Shown piece after piece: positions 22,672 to 33,974 of a DNA stretch of 64,000 bases. The stretch comes from Triticum aestivum (taxonomy: Eukaryota > Streptophyta > Magnoliopsida > Poales > Poaceae), in assembly GCF_018294505.1 (NCBI RefSeq), contig NC_057809.1:415913648-415977647 (forward strand). The letters run 5' to 3'. The position numbers and the translations under genes were made by a program. The notes under the pieces were generated by a model that saw nothing but the letters and a program-made list of their open reading frames with translations, had not been told where the DNA came from and searched no databases. Each line of letters begins with the position of its first letter. The first letter of the stretch is position 1.

Positions 22672-24392
22672 TGTAGGGTTTCGTAGTAATTTCAAAAAAA
22701 ATTCCTACGCACACGCAAGATCATGGTGATGCATAGCAACGAGAGAGGAGAGTGTGATCTACGTACTCTTGTAGATCGCAACGGAAGCGTTTGGTTGATG
22801 TAGTCGTACGTCTTCACGGCCCGACCGATCAAGCACCGAAACTACGGCACCTCCGAGTTCTAGCACACGTTCAGCTCGATGATGATCCCCGGACTCCGAT
22901 CCAGCAAAGTGTCAGGGAAGAGTTCTGTCAGCACGACGGCGTGGTGACGATCTTGATGTACTACTGTCGCAGGGCTTCGCCTAAGCACCGCTACAATATT
23001 ATCGAGGACTATGGTGGCAGGGGGCGCCGCACACGGCTAAGAATAAGATCACGTGGATCAACTTGTGTGTCTCTAGGGTTCCCCTGCCTCTGTATATAAA
23101 GGACCAAGGGGGGGTGCGGCCGGCCTAGGAGAGGCGCGCCAGGAGGAGTCCTACTCCCTCTGGGAGTAGGATCCCCCCCAATCCTAGTTGGAATAGGATT
23201 CGCGGGGGGGGGGGGGGGAAGAGAGGGGGGGGCCGGCCCCCTCTCCTTGTCCTATTCGGACCAAGGGAGGGGAGGGGCGCGCGGCCCGTCTTGGGCTGCC
23301 CCTTCTCTTTTCCACTAAGGCCCACTAAGGCCCATATAGCTCCCGGGGGGTTCCGGTAACCTCCCGGTACTCCGGTAAAATCCCGATTTCACCCGGAACA
23401 CTTCCGATATCCAAACATAGGCTTCCAATATATCAATCTTTATGTCTCAATCATTTCGAGACTCCTCGTCATGTCCGTGATCACATCCGGGACTCCGAAC
23501 TAACTTCGATACATCAAAACTTATAAACTCATAATATAACTATCATCGAAACCTTAAGCGTGTGGACCCTACGGGTTCGAGAACAATGTAGACATGACCG
23601 AGACACGTCTCTGGTCAATAACCAATAGCGGGACCTGGATGCCCATATTGGCTCCTACATATTCTACGAAGATCTTTATCGGTCAGACCGCATAACAACA
23701 TACGTTGTTCCCTTTGTCATCGGTATGCTACTTGCCCGAGATTCGATCGTCGGTATCCAATACCTAGTTCAATCTCGTTACTGGCAAGTCTCTTTACTCG
23801 TTCCGTAATACATCATCTCACAACTAACTCATTAGTTGCAATGCTTGCAAGGCTTATGTGATGTGCATTACCGAGAGGGCCTAGAGATACCTCTCCGACA
23901 ATCGGAGTGACAAATCCTAATCTCGAAATACGCCAACCCAACATGTACCTTTGGAGACACCTGTAGAGATCCTTTATAATCACCCAGTTACGTTGTGACG
24001 TTTGGTAGCACACAAAGTGTTCCTCCGGCAAACGGGAGTTGCATAATCTCATAGTCATAGGAACATGTATAAGTCATGAAGAAAGCAATAGCAACATACT
24101 AAACGATCGGGTGCTAAGCTAATGGAATGGGTCATGTCAATCAGATCATTCAACTAATGATGTGATCCCATTAATCAAATGACAACTCTTTGTCCATGGT
24201 TAGGAAACATAACCATCTTTGATTAACGAGCTAGTCAAGTAGAGGCATACTAGTGACACTCTGTTTGTCTATGTATTCACACATGTATTATGTTTCCGGT
24301 TAATACAATTCTAGCATGAATAATAAACCTTTATCATGATATAAGGAAATAAATAATAACTTTATTATTGCCTCTAGGGCATATTTCCTTCA
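22672..24392 (-). repeat. 3' LTR of D
   Basis: 1721 bases, lying downstream of the polyprotein on the minus strand. It contains a run of 15 G at 23204-23218 and a TATA-like TTTATATAC at 23100-23092 (minus strand). Confidence 0.93.
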
Positions 24393-24404
24393 GTCTCCCA
24401 CTTG
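24393..24404 (-). other. Polypurine tract of D
   Basis: The minus strand reads GCAAGTGGGAGAC directly before the LTR start, the usual tract of Angela/BARE elements. Confidence 0.8.
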
Positions 24405-24425
24405 CACTAGAGTCAATAATCTAGA

Positions 24426-27400
24426 TTACACAGTAATGATTCTAACACCCATGGAGCTTTGGTGCTGATCATGTTTTGCTCGTGGAAGAGGCTTAGTCAA
24501 TGGGTCTGCAACATTTAGATCCGTATGTATCTTGCAAATCTCTATGTCTCCCACCTGGACTAGATCCCGAATGGAATTGAAGCATCTCTTGATGTGCTTG
24601 GTTCTCTTGTGAAATCTGGATTCCTTTGCCAAGGCAATTGCACCAGTATTGTCACAAAAGATTTTCATTGGACCCGATGCACTAGGTATGACACTTAGAT
24701 CGGATATGAACTCCTTCATCCAGACTCCTTCGTTTGCTGCTTCCGAAGCACTATGTACTCCGCTTCACATGTAGATCCCGCTACAACGCTTTGTTTAGAA
24801 CTGCACCAACTTACAACTCCACCATTTAATGTAAATACGTGTCCGGTTTGCAATTTAGAATCGTCCGGATCAGTGTCAAAGCTTGCATCAACGTAACCTT
24901 TTACGATGAGATCTTTGTCACCTCCATATATGAGAAACATATCCTTCGTCCTTTTCAGGTATTTCAGGATGTTCTTGACCGCTGTCCAGTGATCCACTCC
25001 TGGATTACTTTGGTACCTCCCTGCTAGACTTATAGCAAGGCACACATCAGGTCTGGTACACAGCATTGCATACATGATAGAGCCTATGGCCGAAGCATAG
25101 GGAACATCTTTCATATTCTCTCTATCTTCTGCAGTGGTTGGGCATTGAGTCTTACTCAACTTCACACCTTGTAACACAGGCAAGAACCCTTTCTTTGCTT
25201 GATCCATTTTGAACTTTTTCAAAACTTTGTCAAGGTATGTGGTTTGTGAAAGTCCAATTAAGCGTCTTGATCTATCTCTATAGATCTTAATGCCTAATAT
25301 GTAAGCAGCTTCACCAAGGTCTTTCATTGAAAAACTCTTATTCAAGTATCCCTTTATGCTATCCAGAAATTCTATATCATTTCCAATTAGTAATATGTCA
25401 TCCACATATAATATTAGAAATGCTATAGAGCTCCCACTCACTTTCTTGTAAATACAGGCTTCTCCAAAAGTCTGTATAAAACCAAATGCTTTGATCACAC
25501 TATCAAAATGTTTATTCCAACTCCGAGAGGCTTGCACCAGTCCATAAATAGATCGCTGGAGCTTGCACACTTTGTTAGCTCCCTTTGGATCGACAAAACC
25601 TTCTGGTTGCATCATATACAACTCTTCTTCCAGAAATCCATTTAGGAATGCAGTTTTGACATCCATCTGCCAAATTTCATAATCATAAAATGCGGCAATT
25701 GCTAACATGATTCGGACAGACTTAAGCATCGCTACGGGTGAGAAGGTCTCATCGTAGTCAATCCCTTGAACTTGCCGAAAACCTTTTGCGACAAGTCGAG
25801 CTTTGTAGACAGTAATATTACCGTCAGCGTCAGTCTTCTTCTTGAAGATCCATTTATTCTCAATTGCTTGCCGATCAACGGGCAAGTCAACCAAAGTCCA
25901 TACTTTGTTTTCATACATGGATCCCATCTTAGATTTCATGGCTTCAAGCCATTTTGCGGAATCTGGGCTCGCCATCGCTTCTTCATAGTTCGTAGGTTCA
26001 TCATGATCTAGTAGCATGACTTCTAGAGCAGGATTACCGTACCACTCTGGCGCGGATCTCACTCTGGTTGATCTACGAGGTTCAGTAGTATCTTGTTCTG
26101 AAGTTTCATGATCATCATCATTAGCTTCCTCACTAACTGGTGTAGGTGTCATTGAAATAGTTTTCTGTGATGCACTACTTTCCAATAAGGGAGCAGGTAC
26201 AGTTACCTCGTCAAGTTCTACTTTCCTCCCACTCACTTCTTTCGAGAGAAACTCCTTCTCCAGAAAGTTTTCGAATTTAGCAACAAAAGTCTTGCCTTCG
26301 GATCTGTGATAGAAGGTGTATCCAATAGTCTCCTTTGGATATCCTATGAAGACACATTTCTCCGATTTGGGTTCAAGCTTATCAGGTTGAAGCTTTTTCA
26401 CATAAGCATCGCAGCCCCAAACTTTTAGAAATGACAACTTTGGTTTCTTGCCAAACCACAGTTCATAAGGCGTCGTCTCAACGGATTTTGATGGTGCCCT
26501 ATTTAACGTGAATGCGGCTGTCTCTAGAGCGTATCCCCAAAACGATAGCGGTAAATCAGTAAGAGACATCATAGATCGCACCATATCTAGTAAAGTACTA
26601 TTACGACGTTCGGACACACCATTGCGTTGTGGTGTTCCGGGTGGCGTGAGTTGCGAAACTATTCTGCATTGTTTCAAATGTACACCAAACTCGTAACTCA
26701 AATATTCTCCTCCACGATCAGATCGTAGAAATTTTATTTTCTTGTTACGATGATTTTCTACTTCACTCTAAAATTCTTTGAACTTTTCAAACGTTTTAGA
26801 TTTATGTTTCATTAAGTAGATATACCCATATCTGCTTAAGTCATCTGTGAAGGTGAGAAAATAACGATATCCGCCACGAGCCTCAATATTCATCGGACCA
26901 CATACATCTGTATGTATGATTTCCAACAAATCTGTTGCTCTCTCCATAGTACCGGAGAATGGTGTTTTAGTCATCTTGCCCATGAGGCACGGTTCGCAAG
27001 TACCAAGTGATTCATAATCAAGTGGTTCCAAAAGTCCATCAGTATGGAGTTTCTTCATGCGCTTTACACCGATATGACCTAAACAGCAGTGCCACAAATA
27101 GGTTGCACTATCATTATCAACTCTGCATCTTTTGGCTTCAACATTATGAATATGTGTGTTACTACTATCGAGATTCAATAAGAATAGACCACTCTTCAAG
27201 GGTGCATGACCATAAAAGATATTACTCATATAAATAGAACAACCATTATTCTCTGATTTAAATGAATAACCGTCTCGCATCAAACAAGATCCAGATATAA
27301 TGTTCATGCTTAACGCTGGCACCAAATAACAATTATTTAGGTCTAATATTAATCCCGAAGGTAGATGTAGAGGTAGCGTGCCGACTGCGATCACATCGAC

Positions 27401-28411
27401 TTTGGAACCGTTTCCCACGCGCATCGTCACCTCGTCCTTAGCCAATCTTCGCTTAATCCGTAGTCCCTGTTTCGAGTTGCAAATGTTAGCAACAGAACCA
27501 GTATCAAATACCCAGGTGCTACTGCGAGCATTAGTAAGGTACACATCAATAACATGTATATCACATATACCTTTGTTCACCTTGCCATCCTTCTTATCCG
27601 CCAAATACTTGGGGCAGTTCCGCTTCCAGTGACCAGTCTGCTTGCAGTAGAAGCACTCAGTTTCAGGCTTAGGTCCAGGTTTGGGTTTCTTCTCTTGAGT
27701 GGCAACTTGCTTGCCGTTCTTTTTGAAGTTCCCCTTCTTCTTCCCTTTGCCCTTTTTCTTGAAACTAGTGGTCTTGTTGACCATCAACACTTGATGCTCC
27801 TTCTTGATTTCTACCTCCGCAGCTTTTAGCATTGCAAAGAGCTCGGGAATAGTCTTATTCATCCCTTGCATATTATAGTTCATCACAAAGCTCTTGTAGC
27901 TTGGTGGCAGTGATTGGAGAATTCTGTCAATGACGCAATCATCTGGAAGATTAACTCCCAATTGAATCAAGTGATTATTATACCCAGACATTTTGAGTAT
28001 ATGCTCACTCACAGAACTGTTCTCCTCCATCTTGCAGCTATAGAACTTATTGGAGACTTCATATCTCTCAATCCGGGCATTTGCTTGAAATATTAACTTC
28101 AACTCCTGGAACATCTCATATGCTCCATGACGTTCAAAACGTCATTGAAGTCCCGATTCTAATCCGTAAAGCATGGCACACTGAACTATCGAGTAGTCAT
28201 CAGCTTTGCTCTGCCAGACGTTCATAACATCTGGTGTTGCTCCAGCAGCAGGCCTGGCACCCAGCGGTGCTTCCAGGACGTAATTCTTCTGTGCAGCAAT
28301 GAGGATAATCCTCAAGTTACGGACCCAGTCCGTGTAATTGCTACCATCATCTTTCAACTTTGCTTTCTCAAGGAACGCATTAAAATTCAACGGAACAACA
28401 GCACGAGCCAT
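24426..28411 (-). pseudogene. Gag-pol polyprotein of D (copia), nearly complete
   Basis: ATG at 28411 starts MARAVVPLNFNAFLEKAKLK. Domains in order: gag; CCHC zinc knuckle CFYCKQTGHWKRNC (about residue 250); protease FDTGSVANIC (about 302); integrase with HTDVCGP, FLRSDRGGEYLS and PQRNGVSERRN (three acidic catalytic residues kept); RT with YVDDILLIGND (about residue 1002); and RNase H with YVDASFDTD and FCDNTGAIALAKESRFHK. Copia elements encode all functions for packaging, copying and insertion in this one protein. Only three breaks are seen: TGA at 28142-28144, TAG at 26768-26770, and a one-base loss near 24758. All other residues are in one frame over about 1330 codons. Confidence 0.93.
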
Positions 28412-29630
28412 CTATTCTTCAATCAAGCATAAACAAGCAAGATACTATTAGGTACTAAGTTTCATGATAAATTTAAGTTCAATTAATTTACTTAAAGAAC
28501 TCCCACTTAGATAGACATCTCTCTAATCCTCTAAGTGATTACGTAATCCAAATCAACTAAACCATGTCCGATCATCACGTGAGATGGAGTAGTTTCATTG
28601 GTGAACATCATTATGTTGATCATATCTACTATATGATTCACGTTCGACCTTTCGATCTCCGTGTTCCGAGGCCATATCTGTATATGCTTGGCTCGTCAAG
28701 TATAACCTGAGTATTCCGCGTGCGCAACTGTTTTGCACCCGTTGTATTTGAACGTAGAGCCTATCACACCCGATCATCATGTGGTGTCTCAGCACGAAGA
28801 ACTTTCGCAACGGTGCATACTCAGGGAGAACACTTCTTGATAATTTAGTGAGAGATCATCTTATAATGCTACCGTCAATCAAAGCAAGATAAGATGCATA
28901 AAAGATAAACATCACATGCAATCAATATAAGTGATATGATATGGCCATCATCATCTTGTGCTTGTGATCTCCATCTCCGAAGCATCATCGTGATCACCAT
29001 CGTCACCGGCGCGACACCTTGATCTCCATCGATGCATCATTGTCGTCTCGCCAATCTTCTGCTTCCACGACTATCGCTACCGCTTAGTGACAAAGTAAAG
29101 CATTACAGCGCGATTGCATTGCATACAATAAATCGACAACCATATGGCTCCTGCCAGTTGCCGATAACTCGGTTACAAAACATGATCATCTCATACAATA
29201 AAATTTAGCATCATGTCTTGACCATATCACATCACAACATGCCCTGCAAAAACAAGTTAGACGTCCTCTACTTTGTTGTTGCAAGTTTTACATGGCTGCT
29301 ACGGGCTTAAGCAAGAACCAATCTTACCTACGCATCAAAACCACAACGATAGTTTGTCAAGTTGGTGTTGTTTTAACCTTCGCAAGGACCGGGCATAGCC
29401 ACACTTGGTTCAACTAAAGTTGGAGAAATTGTCACCCGCAAGCCACCTATGTGCAAAGCACGTCGGGAGAACCGGTCTCGCGTAAGCATACGCGTAATGT
29501 CGGTCCGGGCCGCTTCGTCCAACAATACCGCCGAACCAAAGTATGACATGCTGGTAAGCAGTATGACTTATATCGCCCACAACTCACTTGTGTTCTACTC
29601 GTGCATATAACATCAAACCATAAAAACCTA
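28412..29630 (-). other. 5' leader of D
   Basis: Untranslated leader between primer-binding site and gag ATG, where Angela/BARE elements carry dimerisation and packaging signals. No long open frame with similarity is present. The sequence has no visible insertion. Confidence 0.7.
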
Positions 29631-29643
29631 GGCTCTGATACCA
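29631..29643 (-). other. Primer-binding site of D
   Basis: The minus strand reads TGGTATCAGAGCC, complementary to the 3' end of initiator methionine tRNA, next to the LTR end. Confidence 0.9.
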
Positions 29644-29644
29644 C

Positions 29645-31361
29645 CGTAGGGTTTCGTAGTAATTTCAAAAAAAAATCCTATGCACACGCAAGATCATGGT
29701 GATACATAGCAACGAGAGAGGAGAGTGTGATCTACGTACTCTTGTATATCGCAACGGAAGCGTTTGGTTGATGTAGTCGTACGTCTTCACGGCCCGACCG
29801 ATCAAGCACCGAAACTACGGCACCTCCGAGTTCTAGCACACGTTCAGCTCGATGACGATCCCCGGACTCCGATCCAGCAAAGTGTCGGGGAAGAGTTCCG
29901 TCAGCACGACGGCGTGGTGGCAATATTGATGTACTACTGTCGCAGGGCTTCGCCTAAGCACCGCTACAATATTATCGAGGACTATGGTGGCAGGGGGCGC
30001 CGCACACGGCTAAGAATAAGATCACGTGGATCAACTTGTATGTCTCTGGGGTTCCCCTGCTTCCGTATATAAAGGACCAAGGGGGGGTGCGGCCGGCCTA
30101 GGAGAGGCGCGCCAGGAGGAGTCCTACTCCCTCTGGGAGTAGGATCCCCCCCCCCCAATCGTAGTTGGAATAGGATTCGCGGGGGGGGGGGGGGGAAGAG
30201 AGGGGGGGGCCTCTCCTTGTCCTATTCGGACCAAGGGAGGGTAGGGGCGCGCGGCCCATCTTGGGCTGCCCCTTCTCTTTTCCACTAAGGCCCACTAAGG
30301 CCCATATAGCTCCCCGGGGGTTCCGGTAACCTCCCGGTACTCCGGTAAAATCCCGATTTCACCCGGAACACTTCCGATATCCAAACATAGGCTTCCAATA
30401 TATAAATCTTTATGTCTCGATCATTTTGAGACTCCTCGTCATGTCCGTGATCACATCCAGGACTTCGAACTAACTTCGATACATCAAAACTTATAAACTC
30501 ATAATATAACTGTCATCGAAACCTTAAGCGTGCGGACCCTACGGGTTCGAGAACAATGTAGACATGACCGAGACACGTTTCCGGTCAATAACCAATAGCG
30601 GGACCTGGATGCCCATATTGGCTCCTACATATTCTACGAAGATCTTTATCGGTCAGACCGCATAACAACATACGTTGTTCCCTTTGTCATCGGTATGTTA
30701 CTTGCCCGAGTTCGATCGTCAGTATCCAATACCTAGTTCAATCTCATTACTGGCAAGTCTCTTTACTCGTTCCGTAATACATCATCTCACAACTAACTCA
30801 TTAGTTTCAATGCTTGCAAGGCTTATGTGATGTGCATTACCGAGAGGGCCCAGAGATACCTCTCCGACAATCGGAGTGACAAATCCTACTCTCGAAATAC
30901 GCCAACCAAACATGTATCTTTGGAGACACCTGTAGAGCTCCTTTATAATCACCCAGTTATGTTGTGACGTTTGGTAGCACACAAAGTGTTCCTCCGGCAA
31001 ACGGGAGTTGCATAATCTCATAGTCATAGGAACATGTATAAGTCATGAAGAAAGCAATAGCAACATACTAAACGATCGGGTGCTAAGCTAATGGAATGGG
31101 TCATGTCAATCAGATCATTCAACTAATGATGTGATCCCGTTAATCAAATGACAACTCTTTGTCCATGGTTAGGAAACATAACCATCTTGGATTAACGAGC
31201 TAGTCAAGTAGAGGCATACTAGTGACACTCTGTTTGTCTATGTATTCACACATGTATTATGTTTCCGGTTAATACAATTCTAGCATGAATAATAAACCTT
31301 TATCATGATATAAGGAAATAAATAATAACTTTATTATTGCCTCTAGGGCATATTTCCTTTA
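29645..31361 (-). repeat. 5' LTR of D
   Basis: 1717 bases. The outermost base of the inner end is changed (CG instead of TG in plus orientation), and the outer end reads CCTTTA instead of CCTTCA. A TATA box (TTTATATA on the minus strand) lies at 30073-30066. A run of 15 G starts at 30181. Confidence 0.93.
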
Positions 31362-32821
31362 GTTAGGTGGAACACATTGACCGTAGGAAGAACGAAGCGA
31401 ATGATGCTTTAAGCCGGTTGGGATCTCAGCGTAAGCCGGTGCCACCTAACACCTTTTTGGATGTTTTGCATAACCCGCCTGTTAAGTTACCTACAGAGGA
31501 AGATTTAGCCGTTCCTGACCCGGAGGCACAGTGGGTGGCGGCTCTTCACGTCATCCCAGATTGGACTGTATCGTTCTTAGCTTACATGACCCGAGGAGAG
31601 TTGCCAGAGGATGAGACCCTGGCTCGACAGATAACCCGGTGGTCCAAATCAATGACGACTTCTGACGGAGAGTTATACCATCGCAGCGTCACTGGAGCGT
31701 TTCAGCGGTGTGTTTCTCCTGAAGAAGGCCAAGAAATACTTCGTGAGATCCATGAAGGGGATTGTGGTCATCACGCTGGGTCAAAGTCTCTTGTGGCCAA
31801 AGCTTTTCGTCATGGTTTTTATTGGTTGACGGCTCACACTGATGCAGAGGATCTGGTCAGTAGGTGTGATGTATGTCAAAAATTTGCACGGCGAGCGCAT
31901 GTGTCGGCTCAAGAGTTGCGGATAATTCCAATCACTTGGCCGTTTGCGGTCTGGGGGCTTGACATGGTTGGACCTTTCAAAAGGTCTAAGGATAAAAAGA
32001 CACATCTTTTAGTGGCAGTTGACAAATTCACAAAGTGGGTTGAGGCAGAGCCAGTGAGTAAGTGTGATGCAGCCACATCGGTTCAGTTCATGGAAAAGGT
32101 GATCTTTCGCTTTGGTTTTCCACACAGCATTATCACTGACAATGACACTAATTTATCCCAAGGGTCTATGGAGGAGTTTTGTCAACGTGAGCATATCCGG
32201 CTTGATGTTTCTTCTATAGCTCACCCTCAATCTAATGGGCAGGCTGAGAGAGCAAATCAGGAAATCTTAAAAAGGTCTCAAACCCCGGCTCATGGTTCCC
32301 TTACAACGGACGCCGGGTTGTTGGGTAGAGGAGTATCCGTCGGTACTATGGAGTATCAACACCACTCCTAACAGGTCCACGGGTTATACACCTTTCTTCA
32401 TGGTTTGCGGAGTGGAAGCGGTGCTGCCTAGTGACATTCGTCATGACTCGCCTCGTGTGGCGGCTTATGTTTAAGCTCATAACAAACAAGCCAGACAAGA
32501 TTCCCTTGACTTGTTAGATGAGGAGAGAGACTTAGCAGCGGCTCGATCAACAATTTATTAACAGGACCTGCGCCATTATCACAACCGTCGGGTTAAGTCC
32601 AGGACTTTTCAAGAAGGTGACCTGGTGCTCCGGCTCATCCAGGATCTATCAGATGCACACAAGCTATCCCCGCCTTGGGAAGGACCCTTTGTGGTCAGCA
32701 AGAACTTAAAAAATGGGTCATATTACCTCATTGACGTTCGAGAGCACAAAGACTCACGTAAGTTGGAGGAGGAGACCCGCCGGCCATGGAACATTGCTCA
32801 ACTTCGGCCATACTACACCTG
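31362..32821 (+). pseudogene. Integrase of element C
   Basis: After the RNase H remnant, the zinc-binding region (GDCGHHAGSKSLVAKAFRHG, then CDVCQKFA) and the catalytic core are readable. WGLDMVGPF has the first aspartate, SIITDNDTNL the second, and SNGQAERANQEIL the glutamate. The open piece 31367-32371 ends by frameshift. The next pieces (NTTPNRSTGYTPFFMVCGVE, 32292-32474, and PWEGPFVVSKNLKNGSYYLI, 32625-32821) complete the core and the GPF-type C-terminal module. No chromodomain is seen. The last frame stops at 32820. Confidence 0.88.
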
Positions 32822-33974
32822 AGCCACCAGCTCTCGTCATGTACATACTTTGACGTTGTATATACTATGATAAGTAATAAAGCAGGACCTCTGTCCTTTT
32901 TCCTCTTCAAAGGTTATATATCTTTACTATTTTTCATGACTATTAAGGAGCTGATCATATCTAAGTTTAGCTTAAACCTTTCTGGTCCGGCTTATGATCG
33001 TATTCGAATCTAGCTGTAAACCTCATGATCACTTGGGGGCTTCCTGTTCAAACATAGGTCGTATTCGAACCAAAGAGAACATAGCTGTCGTAGCCCTCTT
33101 GATCGGCTCAAAGCCAAACTCACTAGGGGGCTTCTTGATTGTATCCGAATCATAGCTTAACCCCTTTTGGGTACGACTTGGATCGTATTCGAATCAGGGT
33201 CGTTAAAAACTCTCAAGATCATTTGGGGGCTTCCTGTTCAAACATAGGTCATATTCGAACCAAAGAGAACATAGCTGTCGGTACCCTCTTGATCGGCGCA
33301 ACGCCAAAGCCACTGGGGGCTATATGATCGTATTCGAATCTTAGCTTAACCCCTTTGGTCCGGTTTACTGATCGTATTCCAATCAGAAACCCCCAACCTT
33401 TAGTTACAAGGTTAATTTATATTGTTTACCACCTGTTATTTGTCTTATTGATCTTTTATTGTCTCAATTTTAAACAATCAGCACGGTCTTTTCACCGGCT
33501 TGACTATTTGACAATAAGCCACCAAGGCATGATAGTCATCAGGCGTACAGAAGCATTGACTTCTCAAAAGGACTGGATCATCAACCTCATCACCCGGGTC
33601 ATATAAACCGGTGGTCCAGAGGTCAAAAGTACAGGTATGACTGTTATTTATGAACAGTTGTTTCTGTGTTAATCAAAGGTTGTTTCAACCTTGTTTATTT
33701 CCGCATCTGTTTCCGTTTCTTCTACTATGATAAACCATTGGTTATATACCGGGTGTTCTGACCCGTTCGGTGCTAAACCGCCAAGCCAGTTTTTTCCTTC
33801 TCTACAGGAACAAAGACGAAATATTACAGAGATAACAATAAATGTGACACATATATTGACCTCAGGAAGCAAAGAGTCACACACGGAATCTTATGCACGA
33901 TGGCATATGCAAAATATGCAGTTGTTTTAAGCTAAATCTATTACAAGGCTTTTAAGAGCCCATAAAGATGGTTC
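32822..33974. repeat. Region with ~190-base tandem repeat after the integrase of C
   Basis: The stretch gggggcttcctgttcaaaca recurs at about 33035 and 33225, a period of 190 bases. Smaller motifs (gatcgtattcgaatc) occur at about 32996, 33181 and 33328, and the last copy decays near 33400. From about 33400 to 33974 nothing is recognised. Tandem repeats between integrase and 3' LTR are common in the Tat branch. Confidence 0.75.

Larger units (their letters stand above)
22672..31361 (-). mobile_element. D: Angela/BARE-type copia LTR retrotransposon
   Basis: Both LTRs are complete and the element is flanked by GTTAG (22667-22671 and 31362-31366). At 8690 bases it has the length expected for Angela/BARE elements. 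On the minus strand the LTR begins TRAAGGAAATATGCCCTAG, the typical start of this family. A single gag-pol polyprotein (28411-24426) with integrase before RT marks it as copia. By hand the LTRs differ at roughly 40-45 of about 1715 positions (2-3%), less than those of its host element C. Confidence 0.93.
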
